Notes under the pieces: model-generated
Told to the model about the DNA's origin: nothing
What the model saw: the letters and a program-made list of their open reading frames with translations, nothing else
Database searches by the model: none
Shown: piece after piece, positions 8,864 to 18,238 of the stretch
Numbering within the stretch: position 1 is the stretch's first letter
Layout of the letters: each line of letters opens with the position of its first letter
Assembly: GCF_002210435.1 (NCBI RefSeq)
Contig: NZ_MZMV01000009.1
Span: 62,001 to 126,000 of the forward strand
Source: Micromonospora wenchangensis
GTDB lineage: Bacteria > Actinomycetota > Actinomycetes > Mycobacteriales > Micromonosporaceae
Direction of reading: 5' to 3'
DNA: 64,000 nucleotides
Program-made: the position numbers and the translations under genes

Positions 8864-9801
8864 CCTCCACCGCCACCGGTGGCGACCACCGGTCCCTGCC
8901 CGTCCCGGACGGCCTCGACGGCATGCGGCTCGACCAGGCGGTGTCCCGGCTGTTCGGGCTCTCCCGCACCGCCGCCGCCGCGCTGGTCGACGCCGGGGAC
9001 GCGCTGGTCGACGGCGCGGCCCGGCAGAACTCGCACAAGGTCAGGGCCGGCTCCTGGCTGGAGGTGACGCTGCCCGCCCCGGTCGCGCCGCCGACCGTGG
9101 TCCCGCAGGCGGTCCCCGGGCTGACCGTGGTCTACGCCGACGACGACATCGTCGTGGTGGACAAGCCGGTCGGGGTGGCCGCCCACCCCAGCCCCGGCTG
9201 GACCGGCCCGACCGTCATCGGCGGCCTGGCCGCGATCGGGCACCGGATCTCCACCAGCGGGGCCGCCGAGCGGCAGGGCGTGGTGCACCGCCTCGACGTG
9301 GGCACCACCGGGATCATGGCGGTGGCCAAGAGCGAGCAGGCGTACACCGCGCTCAAGCGGGCGTTCAAGTACCGCGAGGTGGAGAAGCGCTACCACGCGG
9401 TGGTCCAGGGGCACCCCGACCCGTCGCGCGGCACCATCGACGCCCCGATCGACAGGCACCCGCACCACGACTACCGCTGGGCGGTGGTCTCCGACGGCAA
9501 GCCGAGCGTCACCCACTACGACACGATCGAGGCGTTCCCGGCGGCCAGCCTGCTCGACGTCCGGCTGGAGACGGGGCGTACCCACCAGATCCGGGTGCAC
9601 TTCTCGACCCTGCGGCACCCCTGCGTGGGCGACCTCACCTACGGCGCCGACCCGACCCTGTCGGCCCGGCTCGAACTGCGCCGGCAGTGGCTGCACGCCA
9701 GGTCGCTGACCTTCGCCCACCCGCGCACCGGCGACGACGTGACCTTCGTCAGCGAGTACCCGGACGACCTGGCCCGCGCGCTGACGATCCTGCGCGACTG
9801 A
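8860..9801 (+). CDS. RluA/RluD-family 23S rRNA pseudouridine synthase
   Basis: Converts specific uridines in large-subunit rRNA to pseudouridine. An S4 RNA-binding domain occupies residues about 15-70 ([33 protein letters not shown]), followed by the synthase domain from about 85. The catalytic Asp146 lies in [16 protein letters not shown], and [13 protein letters not shown] and [10 protein letters not shown] complete the fold. Length is 313 residues, normal for the RluD branch. The ATG at 8860 overlaps the lspA stop, indicating translational coupling. The exact target position on rRNA cannot be read from the sequence. Confidence 0.94.
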   Translation: MTSTATGGDHRSLPVPDGLDGMRLDQAVSRLFGLSRTAAAALVDAGDALVDGAARQNSHKVRAGSWLEVTLPAPVAPPTVVPQAVPGLTVVYADDDIVVVDKPVGVAAHPSPGWTGPTVIGGLAAIGHRISTSGAAERQGVVHRLDVGTTGIMAVAKSEQAYTALKRAFKYREVEKRYHAVVQGHPDPSRGTIDAPIDRHPHHDYRWAVVSDGKPSVTHYDTIEAFPAASLLDVRLETGRTHQIRVHFSTLRHPCVGDLTYGADPTLSARLELRRQWLHARSLTFAHPRTGDDVTFVSEYPDDLARALTILRD

Positions 9802-9803
9802 CC

Positions 9804-10622
9804 GTGCGGCACGATCCGCCGGACGGTCCCGGGCCGGGCGGCGACGACGCCCCGGCCACCGGCGACCAGGCGACCGGCGACCGGGCGACCGGCGACCCGG
9901 CCGTCGGGGCGTCCCGGCCGGCCCGGTGGCTGGTCACCACGGCGGTGTTCGCCGTCGGCGCGGTGCTGCTCGCCGCCGGCTGGTCGGCCCGCCGGCCGGC
10001 ACCCGTCGGTGACCGCACGGTCGGGCAGGTGACCCGGGTCGGGGTGCTGCCCGGGGACTCGCTGCCCGGCTACGCCACCGCCAGCCGGGCCGAACTCGCC
10101 GCGCTGACCGCCGGGGCGTACGCGCTGGTGAGTTTCGACAGGTACGTCGCGCCGGGCGAGCTTCCGGCGCTGCTGGCCGGCGTCGAGGTCACGGCGGTGG
10201 TGGTGCGGGTGCCGCTGCCCGACCGGCAGACCGAGGTGGTCCGGCTGCCGGCGCAGCGGCTGCCGCAGGACGTCACCGCCGGCATGGCCGGCCTCGCCGA
10301 CCGCAAGGACCGGGAGGCCGCCGACCAGCGCACCCGGGCCGCCGCCGGCACCGACCCGGCGACCCGCCGGGGGTACGAGACCGGGGCGCAGGTCGCGGCG
10401 CGGGAGGCGGCCGGCTACCGGTCGGCGTGCGCCTGCGTCTACGCGGCGGTGGTCCGGGCCGAGCCGGCCGCCCTGCGAGCCACGGCCGGGCGGGACGGGG
10501 TCCGCGCGGTCGACCCGGCCCCGGAGGTGACCCGGCTGGACCGCACGGTGTTCCTGCCGCCGCTGCCGGAGCAGCGGGACGTGGCCCGGCCCCCCGCCGA
10601 CACCGCCACCCCACCCGGCTGA
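9804..10622 (+). CDS. Single-pass membrane protein of unknown function
   Basis: Starts two bases after the pseudouridine synthase stop at GTG 9804 and encodes about 272 residues. The N-terminus has a short tandem motif (TGDQATGDRATGDPAVG), then one transmembrane helix (about 35-57, WLVTTAVFAVGAVLLAAGW). The outward part has predicted mixed secondary structure (VGDRTVGQVTRVGVLPGDSLPGY, then EVTAVVVRVPLPDRQTEVVRLPAQRLPQDV). Two cysteines sit in SACACVYAAVV. The topology suggests an extracytoplasmic domain anchored at the N-terminus. I recognise no family. It probably shares the lspA-rluD transcript. Confidence 0.65.
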   Translation: MRHDPPDGPGPGGDDAPATGDQATGDRATGDPAVGASRPARWLVTTAVFAVGAVLLAAGWSARRPAPVGDRTVGQVTRVGVLPGDSLPGYATASRAELAALTAGAYALVSFDRYVAPGELPALLAGVEVTAVVVRVPLPDRQTEVVRLPAQRLPQDVTAGMAGLADRKDREAADQRTRAAAGTDPATRRGYETGAQVAAREAAGYRSACACVYAAVVRAEPAALRATAGRDGVRAVDPAPEVTRLDRTVFLPPLPEQRDVARPPADTATPPG

Positions 10623-10657
10623 CCCGCTCCCGGCCGGGACGTCCCGCCGGAGCGGGT
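10622..10657 (+). terminator. Hairpin after the anchored protein gene
   Basis: ACCCGCTCC (10622-10630) pairs with GGAGCGGGT (10649-10657), a 9-bp GC-rich stem with an 18-base loop that begins on the last base of the stop codon. There is no T-tract. The remaining gap to 10955 holds a 37-codon GTG frame (10745-10858) with AAGGAG eight bases upstream, but no other support for a gene. Confidence 0.45.
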
Positions 10658-10955
10658 GGACGTCCCGTCGACCGGCCCGGACGTCCGGTGGCGGGTCCCG
10701 GCGGCGGGCGCGGGATGGGCGATTCGTCGGAAGGAGCACCCGGTGTGATCGCCCCGGCACCGTCGCCGACCGGGATCGGGTCCGGCCGGTCGGTGCCGAC
10801 CCCCGCCCCCACCTCCCCGGACTCCCGTCGCGGTGCGTCGCCCCTCCGATCGCGGTAAGTATTGTCCCCGGGAGATGTGTGCAGACCGGTGTGGTCCGAA
10901 TAGGGTTTCGTTCGTAGCCTGTCAGGCGGAGATCGACGGCGCGGGAGGGCGAGCC

Positions 10956-12575
10956 TTGGACGGCACCGAGACCGGCTGGGGCCGGTCGGCCGAACCGGCA
11001 CCGCGATGGCGGACGCTCTTCGAGCGCGCCCGCCTCGGGGGACGCGCCGCCGAACCGGCGGAGCCGGACCGTCGTGGCGAGGACCCGCCCCGGGAGCCGC
11101 TGCCCGGCCGGCCACCCGGTGGTGGCTGGTCCGGCCGCGGATCGGCCGCCGTGCCGCCACCGCCCGAGCCGGGCTACGGACCCGATCCCGGCTACGGACC
11201 CGATCCGGGCTACCGCGCCGCTGCCGGCTACCGGGTGGACCCGGGCCTCCGGGCCGACCCGGGCTATCCGGTCGACCAGGGTTACCGGGCAGGCCAGGGC
11301 TATCCGGCCGATCCCGGCCACCGCGCCCCCGGCGGCTACCCGGCCGACCCCGGATACCTGCCGGAGCCGGCCCGGCCGCCGGAGCCGCCGGTCGTCCCGT
11401 CCCGCTACGCGCTGCTGGACAACGGCTACCGGGCCGAGCCGCCGCCCCCCGAGTCCCGGTACGCGCTGCTCGACAACGGCTACCGCACGCCCGGCTACGC
11501 GCCCCCGGAGCCGACGTACCAGCCGCCGCAACCCGCCTACCCCGAGCCGGCGGCGTACCCCGAGCCCGGCTACCCGGCGACGCCTACGTACCAGCCGGAG
11601 CCGGTCTACCAGCCCGAGCCGACGTACCAGGCGGAGCCGACCTACCAGCCCGAGCCGGCGTACCAGCCCGAGCCGGCGGCGTACCCGCCGGCGGTGACCG
11701 CCGACCGGGGCTACCCGGCCCGGATCGAGCCGGCCCGCATCGAGTGGCGTCAGCAGGGCCCCCAGGACGAGCAGGAACGGGCCGCCGGCATCCTCCGCCG
11801 CGACCTCGGCACCCCCCGGGTGCTCGCGTTCGCCAACCCCAAGGGCGGGGTGCACAAGACCACCGCCACGGTGCTCGCCGCCGCCACCGTCGGCAGCGTC
11901 CGCGGCCGGGGCGTGCTCGCCTGGGACGACAACGAGCTGCGCGGCACCCTCGGCCTGCGCGCCGGCAGCGCCCGGCACGCCCGGACGATCCGGCACCTGA
12001 TCAGCGACCTGGCGCACATCGAGATCCGGGACGGCGCGGAGCTGCTGGAATCCCTCGACGACTACCTGCGGCACGCCTCCGACGGCTCGTACGACGTGCT
12101 GGCCGGGGAGGAGAGCCCTCGCTTCGCCCAGCGGCTCGACCAGTTCACCGTCAAGCGGGTGCTGGAGCTGCTGCGCCGCACCCACGACGTGGTCTGCGTG
12201 GACACCGGCAACAACGTGGAGAGCCCCAACTGGCGGACCGTCATGCACGCCGCCGACCAGCTCGTGGTGACCACCGTGCCCCGCGAGGACGCCGCGTTCA
12301 GCGCCGACTGGATGCTCGACCTGCTGCACGAGGAGGGCATGGGCGAGCTGGCCGACAACGCGGTCACCCTGATCTCCTGCCCGACCCCCGGCCGGTCGAC
12401 GCTCCAGGACGACCTTGAGCGGCACTTCGCCACCCGGACCCGGGCCGTCGCCGTCGTGCCGTACGACCCGGTGCTGGAGACCGGCTCGTCGATCGAGTAC
12501 CACCAGCTCCAGGCGGAGACCCGGGCCGCGTGGCTGCGGGCCGCCTCGGTGATGCTGGAACCGTTCGCCCGGTGA
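10956..12575 (+). CDS. MinD/ParA-like ATPase with long Pro/Tyr/Gly-rich N-terminal region
   Basis: A 539-residue protein in two parts. Residues 1-285 are low-complexity and probably disordered, with tandem GYGPDPGYGPDPGYR-like units (about 72-135) and YQPEPTYQAEPTYQPEP-like units (about 190-245). Residues about 286-539 are a deviant-Walker ATPase: NPKGGVHKTTATVLAAATVG (KGGVHKTT at residues 296-303), a Walker-B-like VVCVDTGNNVES, and LISCPTPGRSTLQDDLERHF. TTG at 10956 is preferred because GGGAGGGCGAG lies just upstream; the open frame extends to 10833 without a ribosome site. ESX-linked and gliding/partition MinD-like proteins share this layout, but no secretion or partition partner is adjacent. 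Confidence 0.82.
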   Translation: MDGTETGWGRSAEPAPRWRTLFERARLGGRAAEPAEPDRRGEDPPREPLPGRPPGGGWSGRGSAAVPPPPEPGYGPDPGYGPDPGYRAAAGYRVDPGLRADPGYPVDQGYRAGQGYPADPGHRAPGGYPADPGYLPEPARPPEPPVVPSRYALLDNGYRAEPPPPESRYALLDNGYRTPGYAPPEPTYQPPQPAYPEPAAYPEPGYPATPTYQPEPVYQPEPTYQAEPTYQPEPAYQPEPAAYPPAVTADRGYPARIEPARIEWRQQGPQDEQERAAGILRRDLGTPRVLAFANPKGGVHKTTATVLAAATVGSVRGRGVLAWDDNELRGTLGLRAGSARHARTIRHLISDLAHIEIRDGAELLESLDDYLRHASDGSYDVLAGEESPRFAQRLDQFTVKRVLELLRRTHDVVCVDTGNNVESPNWRTVMHAADQLVVTTVPREDAAFSADWMLDLLHEEGMGELADNAVTLISCPTPGRSTLQDDLERHFATRTRAVAVVPYDPVLETGSSIEYHQLQAETRAAWLRAASVMLEPFAR

Positions 12576-12631
12576 GGGGTGGTACGGGCTCCGCCGCCCC
12601 GCCGTACCGCCCCGCCTGAGAGGATCATCGG

Positions 12632-13636
12632 GTGAGCCCGGACACCCCCGATCCGCACCGCCCCGCCGACACCCCGGCGGGTGCCGCGCCCACCCCGCAC
12701 GCCGTCCCGACCGGGACACCGGCCGACGGGCCACCTGCCGACGGGCCATCGGCCGGGCCCGGGTACGCCCCGCCCCCGCCCGGACACGCCCCGCCCCCGC
12801 CCGGACACGCCCCGACCGCGCCCGGCCACGCCGCGGCCGAACCCGAACCGGCCGGGCCCGGCCACGACCGGGGCGGGTCGTACCTGCCGTGGCCGCCGTC
12901 CGGCTGGCCGGCGCAGCCGGGGGAGCAGCGGCCCCGGCACACCCGGGCGGTGGCGGCCGGCCTCGTGCTGGGCCTGACCGCGCTGGGAGCGCCGCTGGGG
13001 CTGCTCTGGGCCGCGCTGGCTCCGGACACCCCGGTGCTCAAGACCGCCGAGGGCGCCGTCTACGCCCAACCCCAGCCGGAGCAGCCGATCGCCGCCGACG
13101 GCTGGTTCAGCCTGCTCGGGATCGGGTTCGGGGTGCTCGCCGCGATCGCGGTGTGGACGCTGCTGCGCCGCCGCCGGGGCCCGGTGAACCTGGTCGCGCT
13201 GACCGTCGGCGCGCTCGGCGCGGCCCTGGTCGCCTGGCAGGTGGGCCGCCGGATCGGGCTGGACGGCTACCAGCGGCTGCTCGACACCGCCCCGGCCGGC
13301 ACGTCCTTCGGCAAGCCGGCCGACCTGCGGGCCGGGGGCATCGACCGGCTCTTCGGCGTGCTGCCCGTGCCGTACGGCAACCTGCTGCTGGCCGCGTTCG
13401 CCGCGGCCGTCACGTACACCCTGCTGGCCGGCTGGTCGCGGTGGCCGTCGCTGCGCCCGGAACCGGAGCCCGGCGGGCCCGGCTGGCCGGACGCGCTGGG
13501 TGCGCCCGGTGCGGTCGGTGCGCCGGACGCCGTCGGCCCGGCCGGCGGGGTCAGTTGGGGGCCGGCGGGGACGCCAGCTCCGACAGCGGCACCGGAACCG
13601 CCCGCACCTGGCGCAGCAGGGCCGACTCGCGGTTGA
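12632..13636 (+). CDS. DUF2567-like membrane protein
   Basis: A 334-residue membrane protein with a Pro/Gly/His-rich cytoplasmic N-terminus (1-110, repeated PPPPGHAPPPPGHAP-type units). Four hydrophobic segments follow at about 113-135, 160-180, 188-205 and 248-268. The pattern GVLPVPYGNLLLAAFAAAVTYTLLAGW and the long extracytoplasmic loop DTPVLKTAEGAVYAQPQPEQPIAADGWF resemble the actinobacterial DUF2567 family, function unknown. The C-terminal 65 residues are again Pro/Gly/Ala-rich. GTG at 12632 follows GAGAGGATC. Its 3' end overlaps the convergent Lon-domain gene by 86 bases, so the Pro-rich tail may be a fortuitous extension. Confidence 0.75.
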   Translation: MSPDTPDPHRPADTPAGAAPTPHAVPTGTPADGPPADGPSAGPGYAPPPPGHAPPPPGHAPTAPGHAAAEPEPAGPGHDRGGSYLPWPPSGWPAQPGEQRPRHTRAVAAGLVLGLTALGAPLGLLWAALAPDTPVLKTAEGAVYAQPQPEQPIAADGWFSLLGIGFGVLAAIAVWTLLRRRRGPVNLVALTVGALGAALVAWQVGRRIGLDGYQRLLDTAPAGTSFGKPADLRAGGIDRLFGVLPVPYGNLLLAAFAAAVTYTLLAGWSRWPSLRPEPEPGGPGWPDALGAPGAVGAPDAVGPAGGVSWGPAGTPAPTAAPEPPAPGAAGPTRG

Positions 13637-14249
13637 GCAGCCGCAGCTCGGCGCGGAGCCGGGCGGCGGTGTCGTCGATGGCGAGCAGCCGTTGCCGGTC
13701 GGCCAGGGTCAGCACGGCGGTGGCCGCCACCAGGTGCGACAGCACCGTCGGGTCCTCCGGTAGCTGCTCGGACAGCTCCTGCGGGTCGTCCCGGATCAGG
13801 CCCAGGTACTGCCGGAACACCGCGATCACCCGGGCCGCCAGCAGCTCGGCGGCCTCGTCCGGGCCGGCCGGCTCGGGCAGCCACTCGACGTCGGCGGTGA
13901 GGTAGGGGGCGGCCTCCCGGTCGACCCCGGCGACCCGGAACCGCCGCCGACCCACCGTGACGATGTCGAAGCCGCCGTCGTCCAGCTCGGTGACCTGACG
14001 CAGCTCGGCGGTGCAGCCCACCTCGTGCAGGGTCACCTCGCCGCCGCCCGGGGCGGCCCGGCCCGCGCCCGGGGCGACCTCCCAGCCGGAGCGGATGGCC
14101 ACCACGCCGAACTCGCGGGGCACCCCCTCGGGCTGCCCGACCAGGTCCCGCACCAGGTGGCGGTACCGCTCCTCGAAGATGTGCAACGGCAGCACCAGAC
14201 CCGGGAAGAGCACCGTTGCGAGGGGAAACACCGGCAGCCGTGCGGTCAC
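13551..14249 (-). CDS. LON peptidase substrate-binding domain protein
   Basis: Cytosolic protein of 232 residues consisting of the N-terminal domain of Lon proteases without the ATPase or protease parts. [29 protein letters not shown] at the N-terminus is the diagnostic motif, followed by [14 protein letters not shown] and a helical region containing the late motif [25 protein letters not shown]. The reading frame extends farther upstream, but the chosen GTG at 14249 begins the conserved domain and lies 7 bases after a -10-like TACGCT, so it may be leaderless. Divergent from hisD and convergent with the DUF2567-like gene. Role unknown; such proteins may bind unfolded or specific substrates. 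Confidence 0.9.
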   Translation of the reverse strand: MTARLPVFPLATVLFPGLVLPLHIFEERYRHLVRDLVGQPEGVPREFGVVAIRSGWEVAPGAGRAAPGGGEVTLHEVGCTAELRQVTELDDGGFDIVTVGRRRFRVAGVDREAAPYLTADVEWLPEPAGPDEAAELLAARVIAVFRQYLGLIRDDPQELSEQLPEDPTVLSHLVAATAVLTLADRQRLLAIDDTAARLRAELRLLNRESALLRQVRAVPVPLSELASPPAPN

Positions 14250-14256
14250 GCGTCCG

Positions 14257-14262
14257 AGCGTA
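14257..14262 (-). promoter_or_regulatory. -10 element for the Lon-domain gene (leaderless candidate)
   Basis: On the minus strand TACGCT is followed after 7 bases by the GTG start at 14249, with no ribosome-binding site. This spacing puts the transcription start at the start codon. Confidence 0.5.
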
Positions 14263-14342
14263 GCCCGATCCGGCGCGGTCGGCGTGTCCCGGCTCACCGT
14301 CCCGCGGTACGGGCGGCGCGGGTCGCCCCCCGGGCCGCCGCC

Positions 14343-14348
14343 TAGACT
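14343..14348 (+). promoter_or_regulatory. -10 element for hisD (leaderless candidate)
   Basis: TAGACT lies 7 bases before the hisD GTG at 14356, and there is no Shine-Dalgarno sequence between them. No clear -35 is visible. Together with the opposing TACGCT at 14257-14262 it makes a compact divergent promoter pair. Confidence 0.5.
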
Positions 14349-14355
14349 CGGGGGC

Positions 14356-15678
14356 GTGTTGAAACGGATCGACCTGCGCGGCGGGGTTTCCGACCCGCGT
14401 CGCCTGCTGCCCCGTGCCCAGCTCGACGTCTCCGTGGCGGTCGAGCGGATCCGCCCGCTCGTCGAGGCGGTCCGGGACCATGGGTACCCGGCGATCCGGG
14501 AGGCCAGCGAACGGTTCGACGGCGTCTGCCCGCCGGTGCTGCGGGTCCCGGCCGAGGCGATCGCCGCGGCCGAGGGGGTGCTCGACCCCGACGTGCGGGC
14601 CGCCCTGCTGGAGTCGATCGCCCGCGCCCGCCGGGTGCACGACGACCAGCGGCGCACCGACCACACCACCCAGGTCGTGCCGGGCGGCACGGTCACCGAG
14701 CGCTGGGTGCCGGTCGACCGGGTCGGCCTCTACGTCCCCGGCGGGCTGGCGATGTACCCGTCGACCGTGGTGATGAACGTGGTGCCGGCCCAGGCGGCCG
14801 GGGTCCGCTCGCTGGTGGTGGCCAGCCCGCCCCAGCAGGACAACGGCGGCCTGCCCGACGCCCGGGTCCTCGCCGCCTGCGCGCTGCTCGGCGTCGACGA
14901 GGTGTACGCCGTCGGCGGCGCCCAGGCGGTCGCCATGCTGGCGTACGGGTCGACCGTCGACGCCGAGGGCACCCGGCGCTGCGCGCCGGTCGACATGATC
15001 ACCGGGCCGGGCAACATCTGGGTGACCGCCGCCAAGCGGCTGCTGCGCGGCGTGGTCGGCATCGACGCCGAGGCCGGCCCGACCGAGATCGCCGTGCTGG
15101 CCGACGACACCGCCGACCCGACGCACGTCGCCGCCGACCTGATCAGCCAGGCCGAGCACGACCCGCTGGCGGCCAGCGTGCTGGTCACCCCGTCGGTCGA
15201 GCTGGCCGACGCGGTCGACCGGGAGTTGGCCCGGCAGGTGCCGGCGACCAAGCACGCCGAGCGGGTCGGCACCGCGCTCGGCGGGGAGCAGAGCGGCGTC
15301 GTGCTGGTCGACGACCTGGCCGACGGGCTGCGGGTGGTCGACGCGTACGCCGCCGAGCACCTGGAGATCCAGACCCGCGACGCCCGCGACTGGGCGCTGC
15401 GGGTCCGCAACGCCGGCGCGATCTTCGTCGGGCCGTGGGCGCCGGTGTCGCTCGGCGACTACTGCGCCGGCTCCAACCACGTGCTGCCCACCGGGGGTTG
15501 CGCCAGGCACTCGTCGGGGCTGTCCGTGCAGTCCTTCCTGCGCGGGGTGCACCTGGTGGAGTACACCCGCGAGGCGCTGCGCGACGTCGCGCCGCACGTG
15601 GTGACCCTGGCCACCGTGGAGGACCTGCCGGCGCACGGGCAGGCGGTCGCGGTGCGGTTCGCCGGGGAGGCGTCGTGA
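14356..15678 (+). CDS. hisD: Histidinol dehydrogenase
   Basis: Zinc and NAD-dependent enzyme for the last two steps of histidine synthesis, histidinol to histidine. The 440 residues contain [54 protein letters not shown], the signature region [37 protein letters not shown] with its metal and catalytic Glu/His residues, and [27 protein letters not shown]. The GTG at 14356 aligns with the usual N-terminus (MLKRIDLRG). It starts the his cluster and overlaps hisC by the GTGA arrangement. Confidence 0.97.
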   Translation: MLKRIDLRGGVSDPRRLLPRAQLDVSVAVERIRPLVEAVRDHGYPAIREASERFDGVCPPVLRVPAEAIAAAEGVLDPDVRAALLESIARARRVHDDQRRTDHTTQVVPGGTVTERWVPVDRVGLYVPGGLAMYPSTVVMNVVPAQAAGVRSLVVASPPQQDNGGLPDARVLAACALLGVDEVYAVGGAQAVAMLAYGSTVDAEGTRRCAPVDMITGPGNIWVTAAKRLLRGVVGIDAEAGPTEIAVLADDTADPTHVAADLISQAEHDPLAASVLVTPSVELADAVDRELARQVPATKHAERVGTALGGEQSGVVLVDDLADGLRVVDAYAAEHLEIQTRDARDWALRVRNAGAIFVGPWAPVSLGDYCAGSNHVLPTGGCARHSSGLSVQSFLRGVHLVEYTREALRDVAPHVVTLATVEDLPAHGQAVAVRFAGEAS

Positions 15679-16748
15679 CCACCCTGGACGACCTGCCGAT
15701 CCGCGACGACCTGCGGGGCCGCTCGCCGTACGGGGCGCCGCAGCTCGACGTGGCGGTCCGGTTGAACACCAACGAGAACTCCTACGCCGTGCCCGAGCCG
15801 GTGGTGGAGGCGATCGGCAAGGCGCTCGCCGCCGAGCTGCGCGACCTCAACCGCTACCCGGACCGGGAGGCGGTGGCGCTGCGCGCCGACCTGGCCGGCT
15901 ACCTCGGGCACGGGATCACCGCCGAGCAGGTCTGGGCGGCCAACGGCTCCAACGAGATCCAGCAGCAGCTGCTCCAGGCGTTCGGCGGGCCGGGGCGCAG
16001 CGCGTTGGGCTTCGTGCCGGCGTACTCGATGCATCCGTTGCTGTCCCTGGGCACCGGCACCCGGTGGGTGCCGGTGCAGCGGGGGGTGGACTTCGGGCTG
16101 ACCGCCGACGAGGCGGTCGCGCAGGTCCGGGCGCACCGCCCCGACGTGGTCTTCCTCTGTTCGCCGAACAACCCGACCGGCACCGCGCTCGACCCGGCGG
16201 TGGTCGCCGCCGTGCTCGACGTCGCCCCCGGCATGGTGGTCCTCGACGAGGCGTACGCCGAGTTCGCCCGGCCCGGCACGGCCAGCGCCCTGAGCCTGCT
16301 CTCCGGGCACCCGCGGCTGGTGGTGACCCGGACGATGAGCAAGGCGTTCGGGTTCGCCGGTGGCCGGCTGGGCTACCTGGTCGCCGACCCGGCGGTGGTG
16401 GCGGCGGTGCAGCTCGTCCGGCTGCCGTACCACCTCTCGGCGCTCACCCAGGCCGCCGCCCGCGCGGCGCTGGCCCACCGCGACGTCCTGCTGGGCACCG
16501 TCGACGCGATCAAGGAGCAGCGGGACCGGATCGTGACGACCCTGCGGGCCCGGGGGCACCGGGTGGCCGACAGCGACGCCAACTTCGTGCTGTTCGCCGT
16601 CGGCGACGACCAGTCGGCGGCCTGGCGGACCCTGCTCGACGCCGGGGTGCTGGTGCGCGACGTGGGTCTGCCCGGCTGGCTGCGGGTCACCGCCGGCACC
16701 CCCGCCGAGACCGACGCCTTCCTCACCGCGATGGAGAAACTGTCATGA
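15675..16748 (+). CDS. hisC: Histidinol-phosphate aminotransferase
   Basis: PLP enzyme converting imidazole-acetol phosphate and glutamate to histidinol phosphate. The 357 residues show fold type I motifs: [13 protein letters not shown], the substrate region [20 protein letters not shown], the tail of [28 protein letters not shown], and the PLP-lysine region [17 protein letters not shown] (Lys223). GTG at 15675 overlaps the hisD stop and the 3' end overlaps the hisB ATG by four bases, so hisD-hisC-hisB are translationally coupled. Confidence 0.97.
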   Translation: MTTLDDLPIRDDLRGRSPYGAPQLDVAVRLNTNENSYAVPEPVVEAIGKALAAELRDLNRYPDREAVALRADLAGYLGHGITAEQVWAANGSNEIQQQLLQAFGGPGRSALGFVPAYSMHPLLSLGTGTRWVPVQRGVDFGLTADEAVAQVRAHRPDVVFLCSPNNPTGTALDPAVVAAVLDVAPGMVVLDEAYAEFARPGTASALSLLSGHPRLVVTRTMSKAFGFAGGRLGYLVADPAVVAAVQLVRLPYHLSALTQAAARAALAHRDVLLGTVDAIKEQRDRIVTTLRARGHRVADSDANFVLFAVGDDQSAAWRTLLDAGVLVRDVGLPGWLRVTAGTPAETDAFLTAMEKLS

Positions 16749-17356
16749 GTCGCACCGCCCGGGTGGAGCGGATCACCAAGGAGACCAAGGTCCTCGTCGA
16801 GATCGACCTCGACGGCACCGGCCGGGCCGAGATCAGCACCGGGGTCGGCTTCTACGACCACATGCTCCACCAGATCGCCCGGCACGGCGGCTTCGACCTG
16901 ACCGTGCGCACCGTCGGCGACCTGGAGATCGACGCCCACCACACGATGGAGGACACCGCGCTGGCCCTGGGCGCCGCGTTCGACCAGGCGCTGGGGGACA
17001 AGGCCGGCATCCGGCGGTACGGCTCGGCGACCGTCCCGATGGACGAGGTGCTCGTCCGGGCCGCCGTCGACCTGTCCGGCCGCCCGTACGTGGTGCACGA
17101 CGAGCCGGCGCTGTCGCCGTACATCGGGCCGGTCTACCCGACCAGCATGACCCGGCACATCTGGGAGTCCTTCGGCCAGGCGGCCCGGGTCACCCTGCAC
17201 GTGGACGTGCTGCGGGCGGCCCGGCCCGGTGGCCACCCGGACGCGCACCACGTGGTGGAGGCCCAGTTCAAGGCGGTCTCCCGGGCGCTGCGGGAGGCCA
17301 CCGCGCTCGACCCGCGCACCGCCGGTGTGGTGCCCAGCACCAAGGGCGCGCTGTGA
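16745..17356 (+). CDS. hisB: Imidazoleglycerol-phosphate dehydratase
   Basis: Monofunctional IGPD (203 residues) converting imidazoleglycerol phosphate to imidazole-acetol phosphate; the phosphatase domain of the enterobacterial fusion is absent. Manganese-binding His/Glu clusters are clear in [51 protein letters not shown] and [21 protein letters not shown]. The ATG overlaps the hisC stop (ATGA). A separate histidinol-phosphate phosphatase is not visible in this window. Confidence 0.97.
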   Translation: MSRTARVERITKETKVLVEIDLDGTGRAEISTGVGFYDHMLHQIARHGGFDLTVRTVGDLEIDAHHTMEDTALALGAAFDQALGDKAGIRRYGSATVPMDEVLVRAAVDLSGRPYVVHDEPALSPYIGPVYPTSMTRHIWESFGQAARVTLHVDVLRAARPGGHPDAHHVVEAQFKAVSRALREATALDPRTAGVVPSTKGAL

Positions 17357-17387
17357 GCGGCCCGGTCGGGACCGGAGGGCGGCGCTG

Positions 17388-17558
17388 ATGGGCCCGGTGC
17401 TGCCGACCCTGCTGCTGATCCTCGCCGGCATCCTGGTCGGTGGGGCCTGGTCGTTGTACCGGCAGGACGCGCCGCGCGGTGCGATCGTGGTCACCGGGCT
17501 GCTCGCCGTGCTGGCCACCGTCGGCGGGGTGCTCTGGCTGCTACCCGGGGAGGGCTGA
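17388..17558 (+). CDS. Small two-helix membrane protein in the his cluster
   Basis: A 56-residue protein with two hydrophobic helices (about 3-24, VLPTLLLILAGILVGGAWSLY, and 31-52, AIVVTGLLAVLATVGGVLWLL) joined by a short polar turn. GGAGG lies 15 bases before the ATG at 17388, with GGCG nearer. The stop overlaps the hisH ATG (TGATG), so it is co-translated with his genes. Small membrane proteins at this position recur in actinobacterial his operons; no function is known. Confidence 0.75.
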   Translation: MGPVLPTLLLILAGILVGGAWSLYRQDAPRGAIVVTGLLAVLATVGGVLWLLPGEG

Positions 17559-18199
17559 TGGGCGCGCACGGCACCGGCAAGCGGATCGTGGTGCTCGACT
17601 ACGGCTCGGGCAACCTGCGTTCGGCGCAGCGGGCGCTGGCCCACGCCGGGGCGGACGTTACGGTCACCGCCGACCTGGCCGCCGCCGCCGGAGCCGACGG
17701 CCTGGTGGTACCGGGTGTCGGGGCGTACGCGGCCTGCATGGCCGGGATCGAGGCGTCGGGTGCCGGCCCGGTGATCGCCGAACGGGTAGCCGCCGGCCGT
17801 CCGGTGCTCGGCATCTGCGTCGGCATGCAGGTGCTCTTCGCCCACGGTGACGAGCACGGCGTGGTGACCAAGGGGCTGGGGCTGCTGCCGGGCGGGGTGA
17901 CCCGGCTGCCCGCCGACCGGCTGCCGCACATGGGCTGGAACACGGTGACCCCGCCGGCCGGGTCGGTGCTGTTCGCCGGGCTGCCCGCCGACAGCCGGTT
18001 CTACTTCGTGCACTCCTACGGGGTGCTCGACCAGGTGTCGTTGCGCGAGGCGGGCGTCACGGTCACCACCGCCCACCACGGCACGGAGTTCGTCGCGGCG
18101 GTGGAGTGGGGTCCGCTGTCGGCGGCCCAGTTCCACCCGGAGAAGTCGGCCGAGACCGGTGCGGTGCTGCTGCGCAACTGGCTGGCCACGGTTGACTGA
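17558..18199 (+). CDS. hisH: Imidazole glycerol phosphate synthase, glutaminase subunit
   Basis: Class I glutamine amidotransferase that supplies ammonia to HisF. The 213 residues contain the nucleophile Cys87 in LGICVGMQVLFAHGDE, preceded by the oxyanion strand VPGVGAYAACM, and the catalytic His-Pro-Glu in AAQFHPEKSAETG. HMGWNTV and FYFVHSYGV are typical of HisH. The partner hisF lies 3.8 kb downstream at 21965, separated by priA, ridA, ohrR, ohr and an oxidoreductase. Confidence 0.97.
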   Translation: MGAHGTGKRIVVLDYGSGNLRSAQRALAHAGADVTVTADLAAAAGADGLVVPGVGAYAACMAGIEASGAGPVIAERVAAGRPVLGICVGMQVLFAHGDEHGVVTKGLGLLPGGVTRLPADRLPHMGWNTVTPPAGSVLFAGLPADSRFYFVHSYGVLDQVSLREAGVTVTTAHHGTEFVAAVEWGPLSAAQFHPEKSAETGAVLLRNWLATVD

Positions 18200-18238
18200 G
18201 CGCCGGGGCGGGGCCGGCCGGCGCGGGCCGGGTGCGCG

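Noticed and set aside
10745-10858. GTG frame of 37 codons with AAGGAG upstream
   Set aside because: Pro/Ser/Arg-rich, no neighbours or coupling to support it; recorded as part of the intergenic gap only.
11170-11700. Tandem DNA repeats resembling an array
   Set aside because: The repeats are in frame in the MinD-like gene and encode GYxxDP and YQPEP units; not CRISPR, as there are no unique spacers.
9639-12749. Open frame of 1036 codons on the minus strand
   Set aside because: Antisense shadow of the pseudouridine synthase, anchored protein and MinD-like genes; composition is Arg/Gly/Pro-rich with no domain, as expected in high-GC DNA.
13267-15636. Open frame of 789 codons on the minus strand
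   Set aside because: Antisense to hisD, with the Lon-domain gene read out of frame; the true Lon-domain protein is in a neighbouring frame.
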